Below are positions 17,289-26,138 of a DNA stretch of 64,000 nucleotides, piece by piece. The position numbers and the translations under genes are program-made. Below the pieces are notes generated by a model. The model was not told the origin of the DNA. It saw only the letters and a list, made by a program, of their open reading frames with translations, and did no database searches. Positions within the stretch are counted from its first letter, which is position 1, and the number at the start of each line of letters is the position of its first letter. The DNA is from Acidovorax sp. NCPPB 4044 (lineage in GTDB: Bacteria > Pseudomonadota > Gammaproteobacteria > Burkholderiales > Burkholderiaceae_C): assembly GCF_028069655.1 (NCBI RefSeq), contig NZ_JAMCOS010000001.1, forward strand, positions 1,208,001 through 1,272,000, given 5' to 3'.

Positions 17289-18671
17289 ATGCAGGACGTG
17301 GCGGTCATCGACCGCTTCCTGGATGTCTTCTCGCGCTACATCGATTCGGGTTTCGGACTGCTGCGGGGCGAGGTCGCTTTCCTGACGGCCACATTGATCG
17401 CCATCGACATGACGCTGGCTGGCCTGTTATGGGCCATGAGCCATGCGACCGGCCAGGGCGAGGACGTGATCGCCAAGCTGTTGAAGAAGGTGCTGTACGT
17501 GGGGGCCTTCGCGTACATCATCGGCAACTTCAACTCGCTGGCCGGGATCGTGTTCCGGTCGTTCGCCGGGCTAGGTCTGACGGCATCAGGTTCTGGCATG
17601 TCGCAGGCGCAGCTACTGCAGCCAGGCCAACTCGCCAAGGTCGGCATCGACGCGGGTCGGCCGATCATGGCGCAGATCAGCGACCTGACCGGCTTCCCCG
17701 AGGTGTTCGCGAACCTGGACACCATCGCCGTGCTGTTCCTGGCCTGGCTGGTGCTGATCGTGGCGTTCTTCGTGTTGGCGGTGCAGCTGTTCGTCACGCT
17801 GATCGAGTTCAAGCTGACCACGCTGGCGGGCTTCGTGCTGGTGCCGTTCGCGCTCTGGAACAAGACCTCGTTCTTGGCGGAAAAGGTCCTGGGCAACGTG
17901 GTGTCGTCCGGCATCAAGGTGCTGGTGCTGGCCGTCATCGTGGGTATTGGCTCCGGGGTGTTCAGCGAGTTCACGGTGGCGCCGGGCGCCGATCCCTCCA
18001 TCGACCATGCGCTGGTGATCATGCTGGCGGCGTTGTCCATGCTCGGCCTGGGGATCTTCGGGCCAGGAATCGCCACCGGGCTGGTGTCCGGTGCGCCGCA
18101 GCTTGGAGCGGGTGCAGCGGCAGGGACTGCGATCGGTGCGGCAGCGCTGGGTGTTGCTGGGGGTGCTGCTGTTGCGGGTGCCGGGTCTGCCGTGGCGGCT
18201 GGCGCGCGCATGGCGCCGGGTGCGGCGCGTTCTGCCATCGGTGGCGGCGCTGCCGTAGCGCGGTCTGCATCTTCGCTGGCCAGCAGCGCCAAGGGCGCCT
18301 ATCAAGCCGGTGCTTCCGCTTCGGCGGGTGGACCGGTGCGGGCTGCTGGCGCAGGGATGGCAAACGTCGCCAAGACCGGCGCGTCCGCCGTCGGCCAGCG
18401 TGTGGCTGACGGCGCCAAGGCGGTCAAAGACAGTGTGACCAGCTTCGTGAGCAAAGCGGCTAAGCCGGCCTACGGTGGGCCAGCAGAGCCTGGTTTCGGT
18501 GATGCCGGCAGCGCAGGCAGTGCACCACCATCATCCGAGCCCGCCTGGGCGCTGCGCATGCGCCGGCGCCAGCACATGGACCATGCCGCCACCACGGCAG
18601 CCCACACCCTGCGCGGTGGTGACGGAGGCGGTTCTGCCTCCAGTCCCAGCCTGCGCGATTCCGATTCCTGA
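17289..18671 (+). CDS. trbL: TrbL, VirB6-like polytopic channel protein
   Basis: 460 residues from ATG 17289, two bases after trbK. Five to seven hydrophobic segments lie between residues 25 and 270; the C-terminal 170 residues are low-complexity Ala/Gly/Ser, usual for TrbL and tolerant of length change. It forms part of the inner-membrane passage. trbF follows after 11 bases with its own GGAG site. Confidence 0.92.
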   Translation: MQDVAVIDRFLDVFSRYIDSGFGLLRGEVAFLTATLIAIDMTLAGLLWAMSHATGQGEDVIAKLLKKVLYVGAFAYIIGNFNSLAGIVFRSFAGLGLTASGSGMSQAQLLQPGQLAKVGIDAGRPIMAQISDLTGFPEVFANLDTIAVLFLAWLVLIVAFFVLAVQLFVTLIEFKLTTLAGFVLVPFALWNKTSFLAEKVLGNVVSSGIKVLVLAVIVGIGSGVFSEFTVAPGADPSIDHALVIMLAALSMLGLGIFGPGIATGLVSGAPQLGAGAAAGTAIGAAALGVAGGAAVAGAGSAVAAGARMAPGAARSAIGGGAAVARSASSLASSAKGAYQAGASASAGGPVRAAGAGMANVAKTGASAVGQRVADGAKAVKDSVTSFVSKAAKPAYGGPAEPGFGDAGSAGSAPPSSEPAWALRMRRRQHMDHAATTAAHTLRGGDGGGSASSPSLRDSDS

Positions 18672-18682
18672 GGAGATCCACC

Positions 18683-19387
18683 ATGCGATTCAAGCGACCC
18701 GGGGTGCGCTATGCGGAGGCACCGCAGCCGGCCACCCCCTACCAATCGGCCGCGCAGGTCTGGGACGAGCGCATCGGCTCGGCCCGGGTGCAGGCCCGCA
18801 ACTGGCGTCTCATGGCCTTCGGTTGCCTGGGCCTGGCCGTCCTGATGGGCGGCGGGCTAGCTTGGCGTTCCATGCAGTCCGTCGTGACGCCTTATGTGGT
18901 CGAAGTCGACCAGGCAGGGCAGGTGAGGGCAGTGGGCGAGGCGGCCACGCCGTACCGGCCCGGCGATGCCCAGGTGGCGCACCACCTGGCCCGGTTCATC
19001 GGGCTGGTGCGCTCGCTGTCCATCGATCCCATCGTGGTCCGGCAGAACTGGCTCGACGCCTACGACTACACCACCGACCGCGGCGCGGCGGTCCTCAACG
19101 AATACGCCCGGGTCAACGACCCGTTCGTGCGTGTTGGCAAGGAGTCGGTAACGGTGCAGATCAACAGCGTGGTTCGCGCCAGCGACGAGTCCTTCAGCCT
19201 GCGCTGGACCGAGCAGCGCTTCGTCAACGGCGCGCCGACCGGCACCGAGCGCTGGACTGCGGTCATCTCCACCGTCCTGCAGACCCCGCGCACCGAGCAG
19301 CGGCTGCGCAAGAACCCCCTGGGCATCTACGTCAACGGCCTGTCGTGGAGCCGGGAATTGGATGCCAATGAAGGAGCCAAACCATGA
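18683..19387 (+). CDS. trbF: TrbF, VirB8-like core component
   Basis: 234 residues: a short cytoplasmic N-terminus, one membrane helix at about 37-58 (LMAFGCLGLAVLMGGGLAW) and a periplasmic VirB8-like domain. VirB8/TrbF is an assembly factor of the inner-membrane complex. GAGGAG lies upstream of ATG 18683; the stop overlaps trbG by four bases. Confidence 0.93.
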   Translation: MRFKRPGVRYAEAPQPATPYQSAAQVWDERIGSARVQARNWRLMAFGCLGLAVLMGGGLAWRSMQSVVTPYVVEVDQAGQVRAVGEAATPYRPGDAQVAHHLARFIGLVRSLSIDPIVVRQNWLDAYDYTTDRGAAVLNEYARVNDPFVRVGKESVTVQINSVVRASDESFSLRWTEQRFVNGAPTGTERWTAVISTVLQTPRTEQRLRKNPLGIYVNGLSWSRELDANEGAKP

Positions 19388-20412
19388 AGATCTCGTCCTC
19401 CCGGTCCCATGTCGGCGTCTCTCTGCCGATCCTGGCCGCAGTCTTGTCGGGGTGTGCATCGCAGGGCACACCGCCACCCGTGATTCCGCTGGATGAGCCT
19501 GTTCAGGTGATCGCACAGCCCTTGCCCGAGCCACCGAAGCCGGTGCAGGTGGTTGCCGTGCCGGAGGTGCTGCCGATGCCGGCGCAGATGAAGCCGCTGC
19601 CAGCTCTGCCCGATGCACCAGCCATCCCGGAGACTGCCGACGAGAAACTGCGGGTCTCGCGGGCCAACGAGGAGGCGCGCATGGCGCCTACCCGCGAGGG
19701 CTTCGTGAACGCGATCCAGGTGTGGCCGTACACGGACGGTGCGCTGTACCAGGTCTATGCGGCGCCCGGGCGCGTAACCGTCATCTCGCTGCAGGCTGGC
19801 GAGGAGCTGGTGACGGTAGCAGCGGGTGATACCGTGCGCTGGATCGTGGGCGACACGTCGAGCGGCGCTGGCGAGGCCTTGCGGGTCAACGTCCTGGTGA
19901 AGCCTGTGCGCACGGGCCTGAAGACCAACCTCGTCGTGACGACCAACCGCCGGACCTACCTGATCGAACTGACCTCCACCGAGAAGGCCTGGATGGCTTC
20001 GGTGTCCTGGGACTATCCGAAGGACCGGATGCTGGCACTGCAGAAGCAGGCCAGCCAAGCACCAGCTGCCGCGCCTGTAGATGCTGGGCTGTCGCTGGAG
20101 CGGATCCGGTTCCGGTATGCCATCAGCGGCAGCAGTCCGTCGTGGAAGCCGCTGCGGGCCTTCGACGATGGCGAAAAGGTCTACATCCAGTTCCCGGCTG
20201 GGATCGCACAGGGCGAGCTGCCGCCGCTGTTTGTGATTGGGGCGCAGGGCGATGGCCAGCTGGTGAACTACCGGTTCCGACCGCCGTATTACATCGTGGA
20301 TCGGCTCTTTGGTGCTGCCGAGTTGCGTCTTGGTGCTGATAGGGGTGATTTGGTGCGCATCGAGCGTACTGATGGCGTGCGACCGGCGGCTGCCGTGTCA
20401 CGGAGGGACTGA
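19384..20412 (+). CDS. trbG: TrbG, VirB9-like outer-membrane-complex protein with lipobox
   Basis: 342 residues. The signal region ends in LSGC (Cys about 25), so it is probably a lipoprotein. A Pro-rich linker (30-75) precedes the VirB9 beta domain (EGFVNAIQVWPYTDG...), and the C-terminal half has the TrbG pattern ending in DLVRIERTDG. VirB9 proteins form the outer-membrane core with VirB10 and a lipoprotein; here the lipid anchor is on TrbG itself. Confidence 0.93.
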   Translation: MKISSSRSHVGVSLPILAAVLSGCASQGTPPPVIPLDEPVQVIAQPLPEPPKPVQVVAVPEVLPMPAQMKPLPALPDAPAIPETADEKLRVSRANEEARMAPTREGFVNAIQVWPYTDGALYQVYAAPGRVTVISLQAGEELVTVAAGDTVRWIVGDTSSGAGEALRVNVLVKPVRTGLKTNLVVTTNRRTYLIELTSTEKAWMASVSWDYPKDRMLALQKQASQAPAAAPVDAGLSLERIRFRYAISGSSPSWKPLRAFDDGEKVYIQFPAGIAQGELPPLFVIGAQGDGQLVNYRFRPPYYIVDRLFGAAELRLGADRGDLVRIERTDGVRPAAAVSRRD

Positions 20413-20414
20413 AC

Positions 20415-21722
20415 ATGGCCCAGAATGAAACTCGCGGCCAGCCAGAGCCGATGCAGGAGAAGGTGGTGCCCGAGACCGTTGCGCTGCGCGCCCAGCCGCA
20501 GCCAGTCACTCGCTTGAATCGTCGCACCCTGGGCGTGCTGGTCGGCGGTCTGGCCACAGCCGTGCTCGGCGCCACGATGTGGTCGCTGCAGCCGAAATCG
20601 AAAGGGTCGGCCAAGGAGCCGACCGAGCTCTACGACGTTGACCGGGTGTCGCGGTCCGAAGGGCTGGGGCGGTTGCCGTCCGACTATTCGAAGCTGCCAC
20701 CAGCGCAGCCCGCTGTGCCGGAGCTGGGGCCTCCGTTGCCGGGAGACTTGGGATATGCGATGGCCAAGTCGCAGGGGCCTGCGGTCGCCACCTATTCGCC
20801 ACCGGGCCAGGACCATGGCGCTGCGGAGCGCGATGCGCAGCGCAAGGAGGCGGAACAGGCGATGGCATCCTCGGTGTTCTTCCGGTCGGGCGGTCAGCGT
20901 GCGACCGCCGCCTCTGCCTCGTCGGCAACTGAAGGCGCCCAAGCGGCGGCCTCTAGCCTGGCTGCCTTCAATCCGATGGCGGCTGGCTTGGCGTCGATAG
21001 CGGCGCAGCCTACCGCCTCTGCGGATCAAGCCACGGCTCAGAACCGGCAGGAGCAGAAGGAGGCGTTCCAGAAGGGCGGATCCACGGAAACACGGAATTC
21101 CGGTGCGCTGACGCTGCCGGCGTCGCCGTACCAGGTCATGGCTGGAACGGTGATCGCTGGAGCACTGATGACCGGCATCCAGTCCGACCTGCCGGGCGAT
21201 GTGATCGCCACGGTGACCGAGCCTGTGTATGACACGGCTACTGGCCGCCACCTGCTGATCCCGCAGGGCTCGCGCATCCTGGGCCGCTACAACAGCCAGG
21301 TCAGATACGGGCAAAGCAGGGTGCAGGTGATGTGGAACCGGATCGTGCTGCCGGACACGTCATCGCTGACGCTAGACAATCTAGTGGGCTCCGATCCGGC
21401 AGGGCGTGCAGGCCTGGAGGACGGCGTGGACTGGCACTGGGGCCGGATCTTTGCAGGAGCCGCGCTGACCACGTTGCTGGGCATTGGTGCGGAGATGGCC
21501 GCGCCCGAGAACCGACAGGATGGCAACCGGATTGTGATCGCTGGACGAGACAGCTTGCAGGACAGCGTGAACCAAGTGGGGCAGGAACTGACTCGGAGGA
21601 GCATGAACATCCAGCCGACGCTGACGGCACGGCCAGGGCTGCCGATGCGGGTGCTCGTGAACCGGGATCTGGTGCTGCGGCTATACCAGCCGCTGTTCCT
21701 CCACTTGGGGACTACGCCATGA
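20415..21722 (+). CDS. trbI: TrbI, VirB10-like energy-sensing core protein
   Basis: 435 residues: cytoplasmic N-terminus, a membrane helix at about 35-55 (RRTLGVLVGGLATAVLG), a long Ala/Gln/Pro-rich periplasmic linker, and the conserved C-terminal beta-barrel domain (VMAGTVIAGALMTGI; IPQGSRILGRY; NRDLVLRLYQP end). It spans both membranes and couples ATPase state to channel opening. The start is two bases after the trbG stop; the stop overlaps the next gene. Confidence 0.94.
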   Translation: MAQNETRGQPEPMQEKVVPETVALRAQPQPVTRLNRRTLGVLVGGLATAVLGATMWSLQPKSKGSAKEPTELYDVDRVSRSEGLGRLPSDYSKLPPAQPAVPELGPPLPGDLGYAMAKSQGPAVATYSPPGQDHGAAERDAQRKEAEQAMASSVFFRSGGQRATAASASSATEGAQAAASSLAAFNPMAAGLASIAAQPTASADQATAQNRQEQKEAFQKGGSTETRNSGALTLPASPYQVMAGTVIAGALMTGIQSDLPGDVIATVTEPVYDTATGRHLLIPQGSRILGRYNSQVRYGQSRVQVMWNRIVLPDTSSLTLDNLVGSDPAGRAGLEDGVDWHWGRIFAGAALTTLLGIGAEMAAPENRQDGNRIVIAGRDSLQDSVNQVGQELTRRSMNIQPTLTARPGLPMRVLVNRDLVLRLYQPLFLHLGTTP

Positions 21723-21943
21723 GCAATACTAGAAAGCTTCGGCTGGGGCCGTTGCCGCAGACCGACAGCGTCAAGCTGACGTTCGCTTGTTCAGCCAGCT
21801 TGAAGGGCGATCTGGATCAGTATGCGGCGCTTCTTGCTCAAGAGTACGGAGTGCCGGTCGACATCGGCGCCTTGATCTCGCACATGCTGAGTACCTTCAT
21901 CGCAAAGGATCGCGGCTTTCGGTCTCAGAAAGCGAGGCGCTGA
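21719..21943 (+). CDS. DUF2274 small protein closing the trb operon
   Basis: 74 residues starting inside the trbI stop (ATGA). The pattern MSNTRKLRLGPLP...SVKLTF and VPVDIGALISHMLSTFIAKDRGF is that of the DUF2274 family, regularly the last gene after trbI in Tn4371-like elements. Its predicted fold is a small alpha-beta, possibly ribbon-helix-helix, protein. The function is not known. Confidence 0.85.
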   Translation: MSNTRKLRLGPLPQTDSVKLTFACSASLKGDLDQYAALLAQEYGVPVDIGALISHMLSTFIAKDRGFRSQKARR

Positions 21944-22382
21944 GCAATAGCATTGCGCGTGCTGGATGATCCCTGTCTCCTTGCTTGAGCCACTGTCCGG
22001 AAGGAGGGCGGCGATGCCTGCGTCGATACCTGAGTCAGCAACTTCGCTATCGAACAGCTGTACTAGAGCGCTGAGCATCGGCGCAGTTGGCGGCTCGTTA
22101 AGGTCGCGCTCGCCGAGGTCGGTCACCCCCTGGACAGGAAGTGGACCACATTCCGTTGGTGCCTATCCGGGGCGCGGCCGGGGTTTACCCTGTAGCTTGT
22201 CGTCCTTCCAGCCACCTCTGCCGTGATCCAACCATCCATAAGGGTCTGGTCTAGCACGGACTACTCCATGCCTAGGGCAATGGCGGAAAGACTCACTGAA
22301 TCAAGGCACAATTGGTCTATTGAGCTGAGCGTAAGCAGTCACCCTGCATAACGTAAGGTTGGGTTGTCAGAGTATTGGGCCA
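21944..22382. other. 439-base junction between trb operon and AT-rich module
   Basis: No supported gene. The left part (to about 22,210) is GC-rich like the trb operon; from about 22,230 the composition becomes mixed and then clearly AT-rich. A short minus-strand open frame near 22,126-21,960 could be the remnant of a protein end but runs into antisense of the DUF2274 gene. In Tn4371-type elements the element's right end lies just beyond this point, so this may be an old boundary. Confidence 0.5.
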
Positions 22383-23681
22383 ATGGAATATCACGATCTT
22401 CTGCACGGACACATTCGGTTTGATGCCCGTGATGAAACAAGTCTGTTGCTTGGGGAGTTAATTAACAGCCCCGAGATCAACCGGCTGCGAAATATGCGCC
22501 AGATGAACTTTGATGTTCCCCTCATCCAGGAGTTGGGGCGTTCGCGGCGCCTCCCTCATTCGATCGGAGTGTCGCACATTGCGTTGTTGCTGGCTAAGCG
22601 CTCTGGTTTGGATCGTGCTGATACCAACACGCTAATCGCCGCAGCGATACTTCATGATGCTGCTATACCACCGTATGGGCATCTTGTTGAGTCTGAATTT
22701 AAGAACTCGGCTGTCGGGTTTAAGCATGAAAAGCGAGTTGAAGACTTGATCAGAGGAACCATAAATTCCGAAAATCAATACATGCAGCCTGTGCCAAATA
22801 AATCTTTGCAGGTCGCTTCGATACTTGATAAGTATAATGTAAGTCATCAGAAAGTTATTGATGTGATCTGCCCCGATGTTGGGCGGAAGTCGCCAATATC
22901 GGCGCAAGTAGACCTGGATAACATTGACAATGTGCACCGGATGGCGGCGATGTTAGGGTGGTCTGACTCGTACAAGAACGTTGAGGCAGTTCTGTCCGGT
23001 ATACGCTTGCGTGGCCTGGGTGAGATGATATTCTCCGCTGAGAGCGCTTTCGCTTTGCAGAAATGGATGGACTTCAGGCAGAGAATCTATACATTGATCA
23101 TCGCTCATCCTGAATGCATCCCGTACAACGCGTTGCAGACGGATCTGGTACGTCTGGCAATTGCTAGCGAGATAGTTACGCCGGATCACTGGTGGCTGAG
23201 TGAGCCTGTATTCGAAGAGAAGCTGCGGGCTAGTCCGTCTGCTGGTGCACTTGCTTCGCAACTCATTTCTGGCTGCGAATATCAGACGGTCGACTATGTT
23301 TGGTTGAAGAATTTCCAATCCGCTAAGAAGCTACACAACGGGCAGATTGTTGATTTTATGGAGGGGTCTATTGACACTCCGTCAAATCATGGATATTTTG
23401 TGTGGAACGAGAAGGGGTTGATCTCAAGAAAAATAGAGGTCGCGCTGGATGATAGGAAAACAAGAAGCATTGGTGAAGACTCGACGAGTTGTATGGTTGC
23501 TCTAGTTAAGAAGACGGCTGGTAAGGGGAAGTGGAGCAAGGCGTCTTCTATGAGATGGAGGCGAGAAGTTATTGAGGGCTTTGCGAAGCTATTTGCTGTT
23601 TCTGAGTTTGAGTTGGATTTTCCAGAAACATATACAGGTGAATTTCTGAAAAATAAAAATGATGAAATCAGATTTAGCTAG
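22383..23681 (+). CDS. HD-domain phosphohydrolase, SAMHD1/dNTPase-like
   Basis: 432 residues. The N-terminal third matches the SAMHD1/dGTPase type of HD domain: DLLHGHIRFD at 5-14, NRLRNMRQ at 33-40, PHSIGVSH with His59, the HD pair at 91-92 followed by IPPYGH (His100), KHE at 114-116, and VDLDNID at 177-182 where the last metal-ligand Asp is expected. All metal-site positions appear present, so it should be an active phosphohydrolase, probably on (d)NTPs. The C-terminal 230 residues are not recognised. ATG 22383 is chosen because the homology begins at once; a TTG at 22359 is possible. It overlaps the DNA methyltransferase by 23 bases. Confidence 0.8.
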   Translation: MEYHDLLHGHIRFDARDETSLLLGELINSPEINRLRNMRQMNFDVPLIQELGRSRRLPHSIGVSHIALLLAKRSGLDRADTNTLIAAAILHDAAIPPYGHLVESEFKNSAVGFKHEKRVEDLIRGTINSENQYMQPVPNKSLQVASILDKYNVSHQKVIDVICPDVGRKSPISAQVDLDNIDNVHRMAAMLGWSDSYKNVEAVLSGIRLRGLGEMIFSAESAFALQKWMDFRQRIYTLIIAHPECIPYNALQTDLVRLAIASEIVTPDHWWLSEPVFEEKLRASPSAGALASQLISGCEYQTVDYVWLKNFQSAKKLHNGQIVDFMEGSIDTPSNHGYFVWNEKGLISRKIEVALDDRKTRSIGEDSTSCMVALVKKTAGKGKWSKASSMRWRREVIEGFAKLFAVSEFELDFPETYTGEFLKNKNDEIRFS

Positions 23682-24876
23682 TGGAAAAAATGGAGCTTTT
23701 GAGCGGCTTGAATCCATAGATTGGTCCTTTCCTAATCTCTCGAACTCTGGGATTCACTCTGTTCATTGGTACCCCGCTACCTATCTCTCGGCAATCCCTG
23801 GAACACTGATTCCTCACCTTACCAGTGCAGGCGAGACAGTATTGGATCCGTTTTGTGGGTCTGGAACTACAGGCGTGGAGGCGCTTCGTCTTTCAAGGAA
23901 TTTCGTCGGGATTGATACGAACCCAATTGCTCTTCTTATGTCGGAGGCGAAATTGAAATTCGCAGATCCGAGACTGTTAAAGAAGCTTCTTGTGGAAATT
24001 TTGGGTGAGGCTCAAAGCCTCTTTTCCCAAAAATCCTCTGTTCGACATCCGAATCATGATGAGCTAGTTAAGTGGTATCACCCTCAGACATTAAATGAGC
24101 TGAACTCAATAATTCAGCCTATCCTTAGGGTGAGCAATCGACTTGCTCGACGTACTCTTTTGTCAGTTTTTTCGTCGATTCTGAAGAATTGCTCGTCCCA
24201 GGGTAAGCATTGGGGTTGGGTTTGTGATAATGTTACCCCAAAGCCCAATGAGATAGTCTATAAAGACGCCATCGCAATTTATTCCTCAGCAGTTCTGGAA
24301 TTTGCTCGGGCATCCGATCTTGCATTCAAAGCTGCTCGAGACCACTCCACCGGTCTAACAAGAGACGTCATAAGGTCGCGCTCCAAATTGATGCATGGAA
24401 GTTGCGTTGATAAAATGGGCGAAATGGCTGAGGAATCAGTTGATCTTCTTGTTACTTCCCCGCCATATTATGGCGTGGCAGACTACGTAAAATCTCAGCG
24501 CCTAAGTTATCTTTGGCTAGATCATGATCAGCTCGCGCCGGAAATGCTCGGATTCCGCGATTTCGAACTACTAAGGGCTAAAGAGGCGGGCGCAAGATCT
24601 AATCGTCATCGGAAGACCAGTCATGATGAATACATGATATTCATGGAGAATTTCTTCGAAGCTGCCTTCTTGGTCTTAAAAAAGTCATCTCCGATGGTGT
24701 TAGTAGTAGGCGAGTCCCCATCAAGGAGCGGTACGTTGGAGGGGCTGATTGAGCTAGCCAATGGTGCAGGTTTTGAACTGGTTTCTAGGAGAGGTCGCGA
24801 TATCAGATCCAACAGACGGAGGCTAATGGCTAAAGTCGAAGGTGAAGACGTCCTTCTCTTTCGCAAGAAAATCTAA
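23659..24876 (+). CDS. DNA methyltransferase, N4-cytosine/N6-adenine type
   Basis: 405 residues. The SAM-binding motif DPFCGSGT (63-70) comes first and the catalytic TSPPYY (266-271) follows about 200 residues later, an order that puts the target-recognition region between them. The HWYPATY segment near 36-42 recalls orphan TSPPY-type methylases. No restriction endonuclease gene is adjacent, so it is either solitary or works with the flanking HD protein and second methyltransferase. It overlaps the HD gene by 23 bases, which shows cotranscription. Low GC matches its neighbours and differs from the trb operon. Confidence 0.85.
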   Translation: MMKSDLASGKNGAFERLESIDWSFPNLSNSGIHSVHWYPATYLSAIPGTLIPHLTSAGETVLDPFCGSGTTGVEALRLSRNFVGIDTNPIALLMSEAKLKFADPRLLKKLLVEILGEAQSLFSQKSSVRHPNHDELVKWYHPQTLNELNSIIQPILRVSNRLARRTLLSVFSSILKNCSSQGKHWGWVCDNVTPKPNEIVYKDAIAIYSSAVLEFARASDLAFKAARDHSTGLTRDVIRSRSKLMHGSCVDKMGEMAEESVDLLVTSPPYYGVADYVKSQRLSYLWLDHDQLAPEMLGFRDFELLRAKEAGARSNRHRKTSHDEYMIFMENFFEAAFLVLKKSSPMVLVVGESPSRSGTLEGLIELANGAGFELVSRRGRDIRSNRRRLMAKVEGEDVLLFRKKI

Positions 24877-24899
24877 CTAAGAAGAGTCGCGCTCCGAAT

Positions 24900-25601
24900 A
24901 TGGTCAAAATAGTACACGTTTGTGATGGAATTTATCGCAATGATGGCGACGCTGGCCCAAAGGATGTGCTGTTCGAGAATCAGAAACTGATTCGTTTTAT
25001 GGATAAGTTCTATCTGCGATGTGACCCTGAGCATCTCACCGCAGTAGAGGTTTCTGTGCTTTGCGCGGAGAGGGCAAAAGATCCGTCAGTGGTGCTGGGG
25101 CCGAATGGAGATGTCCGGACTATATTTAAAAAATATATTTCTTTGTTGCAGCCCAAGCGATTTTTAGAGATCGGCGCTGGAAATAATCCGATATTTTCTG
25201 GTGTGGAAGCCCAGGAGCTTGGGGTGGCTTACTCTACCTGTGATGCGGACCCGAAGTATGCAGATCTCTTTTCGGGTCAGAGTTCAGAGTTGAGCTATTC
25301 AGACGGCTTCTTTGATATGGCGTCTGCAGTTTTCGTCCTTCATTTCAGATTTTATGAAGCTCAGGTTTCTGAGTTGTTTAGGTGTCTGGCAAATTCAGGG
25401 ATTTTTGTTGCGAATGTTTATTGGAGATCTCAAGAGTCCCGTAAAGGTCTTGCTAAGATGTTCCTGGATGCCGGTTTTTCCTTGTCCATAGTCCCGGATG
25501 AACAGAGGATTTGCCGGGATCATGAGTACTGGATCCTAGGGAAGAGGGATTCTGATGTCGCTGAGGCCGGCATTAAATTCAGAGAGGTTCTGGTTTCATA
25601 G
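24900..25601 (+). CDS. class I SAM-dependent methyltransferase, substrate unknown
   Basis: 233 residues with a Rossmann-type methyltransferase core: motif I FLEIGAG (Glu90 region), motif II near TCDADPKYADL, and a FDMASAVFVLHF segment where type-11 methyltransferases have their motif IV. The first 80 residues are not recognised. It lies 23 bases after the DNA methyltransferase, same strand, and its stop overlaps the end of the convergent kinase gene by six bases. It could modify a base, nucleotide, protein or small molecule; nothing in the sequence decides. Confidence 0.75.
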   Translation: MVKIVHVCDGIYRNDGDAGPKDVLFENQKLIRFMDKFYLRCDPEHLTAVEVSVLCAERAKDPSVVLGPNGDVRTIFKKYISLLQPKRFLEIGAGNNPIFSGVEAQELGVAYSTCDADPKYADLFSGQSSELSYSDGFFDMASAVFVLHFRFYEAQVSELFRCLANSGIFVANVYWRSQESRKGLAKMFLDAGFSLSIVPDEQRICRDHEYWILGKRDSDVAEAGIKFREVLVS

Positions 25602-26138
25602 ACTATTCTCTTCTAGAAAATTATCTAGCGATCTCTCTAGGCCTTCGATTCCCTCATCATTAACTATGATTTTGTGAGCGCATTTCATGATCTCAGGGAC
25701 GCGTTCCTCGCTGCGAGCAAGATCTAAATTCCCAAAATCATTCACCGTCAGTGCGCTGTCTTTGCCCTCTTGTGCCGCTGCAATTGCTCGCGCGTACCTA
25801 ACTTCTAGCGGCGCAAACATTCCTATGAGCTTAAATGTAGGCTCTTGGGAGTAAGCTTCAATCTCCTCTGGATACCGAATTCCGTCGACCACGATAGACG
25901 ACTCGCCATTTTTTATCCGGTGGCGTGCGATCGCGTCATTGCCTAAGCTGCTGAAAACCGCATCCCCGAGTCGCTTTAATGTTTCTCTGTCGTGCGGGAG
26001 TCCGATCTTGGTTGCGATTTCACGGAGGACATCTGAGTTTGAAGCGAGTTTATATCCATGCTTTTTCACAAGGTACCCACTCGCCGTTGTCTTTCCCGCG
26101 CGAATGTGCCCAACTATGCCGATTATTTTTGGAGGCAT
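25596..26138 (-). CDS. P-loop nucleotide-kinase-like protein (dNMP kinase/UPF0200 type)
   Basis: 180 residues. The P-loop GHIRAGKTT is at 10-18, followed by a kinase-like NMP-binding region (SDVLREIATKIGLPHDRETLKRLGD) and VVDGIRYPEEIEAYS, then a lid-like region rich in charged residues and a C-terminal KIIVNDEGIEGL. This order resembles the UPF0200/dephospho-CoA-kinase-like and phage deoxynucleotide monophosphate kinase groups. It is translated with the membrane protein upstream (16-base overlap) and converges on the SAM methyltransferase. It probably phosphorylates a nucleotide or a related small molecule. Confidence 0.75.
   Translation of the reverse strand: MPPKIIGIVGHIRAGKTTASGYLVKKHGYKLASNSDVLREIATKIGLPHDRETLKRLGDAVFSSLGNDAIARHRIKNGESSIVVDGIRYPEEIEAYSQEPTFKLIGMFAPLEVRYARAIAAAQEGKDSALTVNDFGNLDLARSEERVPEIMKCAHKIIVNDEGIEGLERSLDNFLEENSL

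Noticed and set aside
21791..22126. 111-codon minus-strand frame at the end of the trb operon
   Set aside because: Half of it is antisense to the DUF2274 gene; no family or ribosome site strong enough to call it. It may be a remnant.
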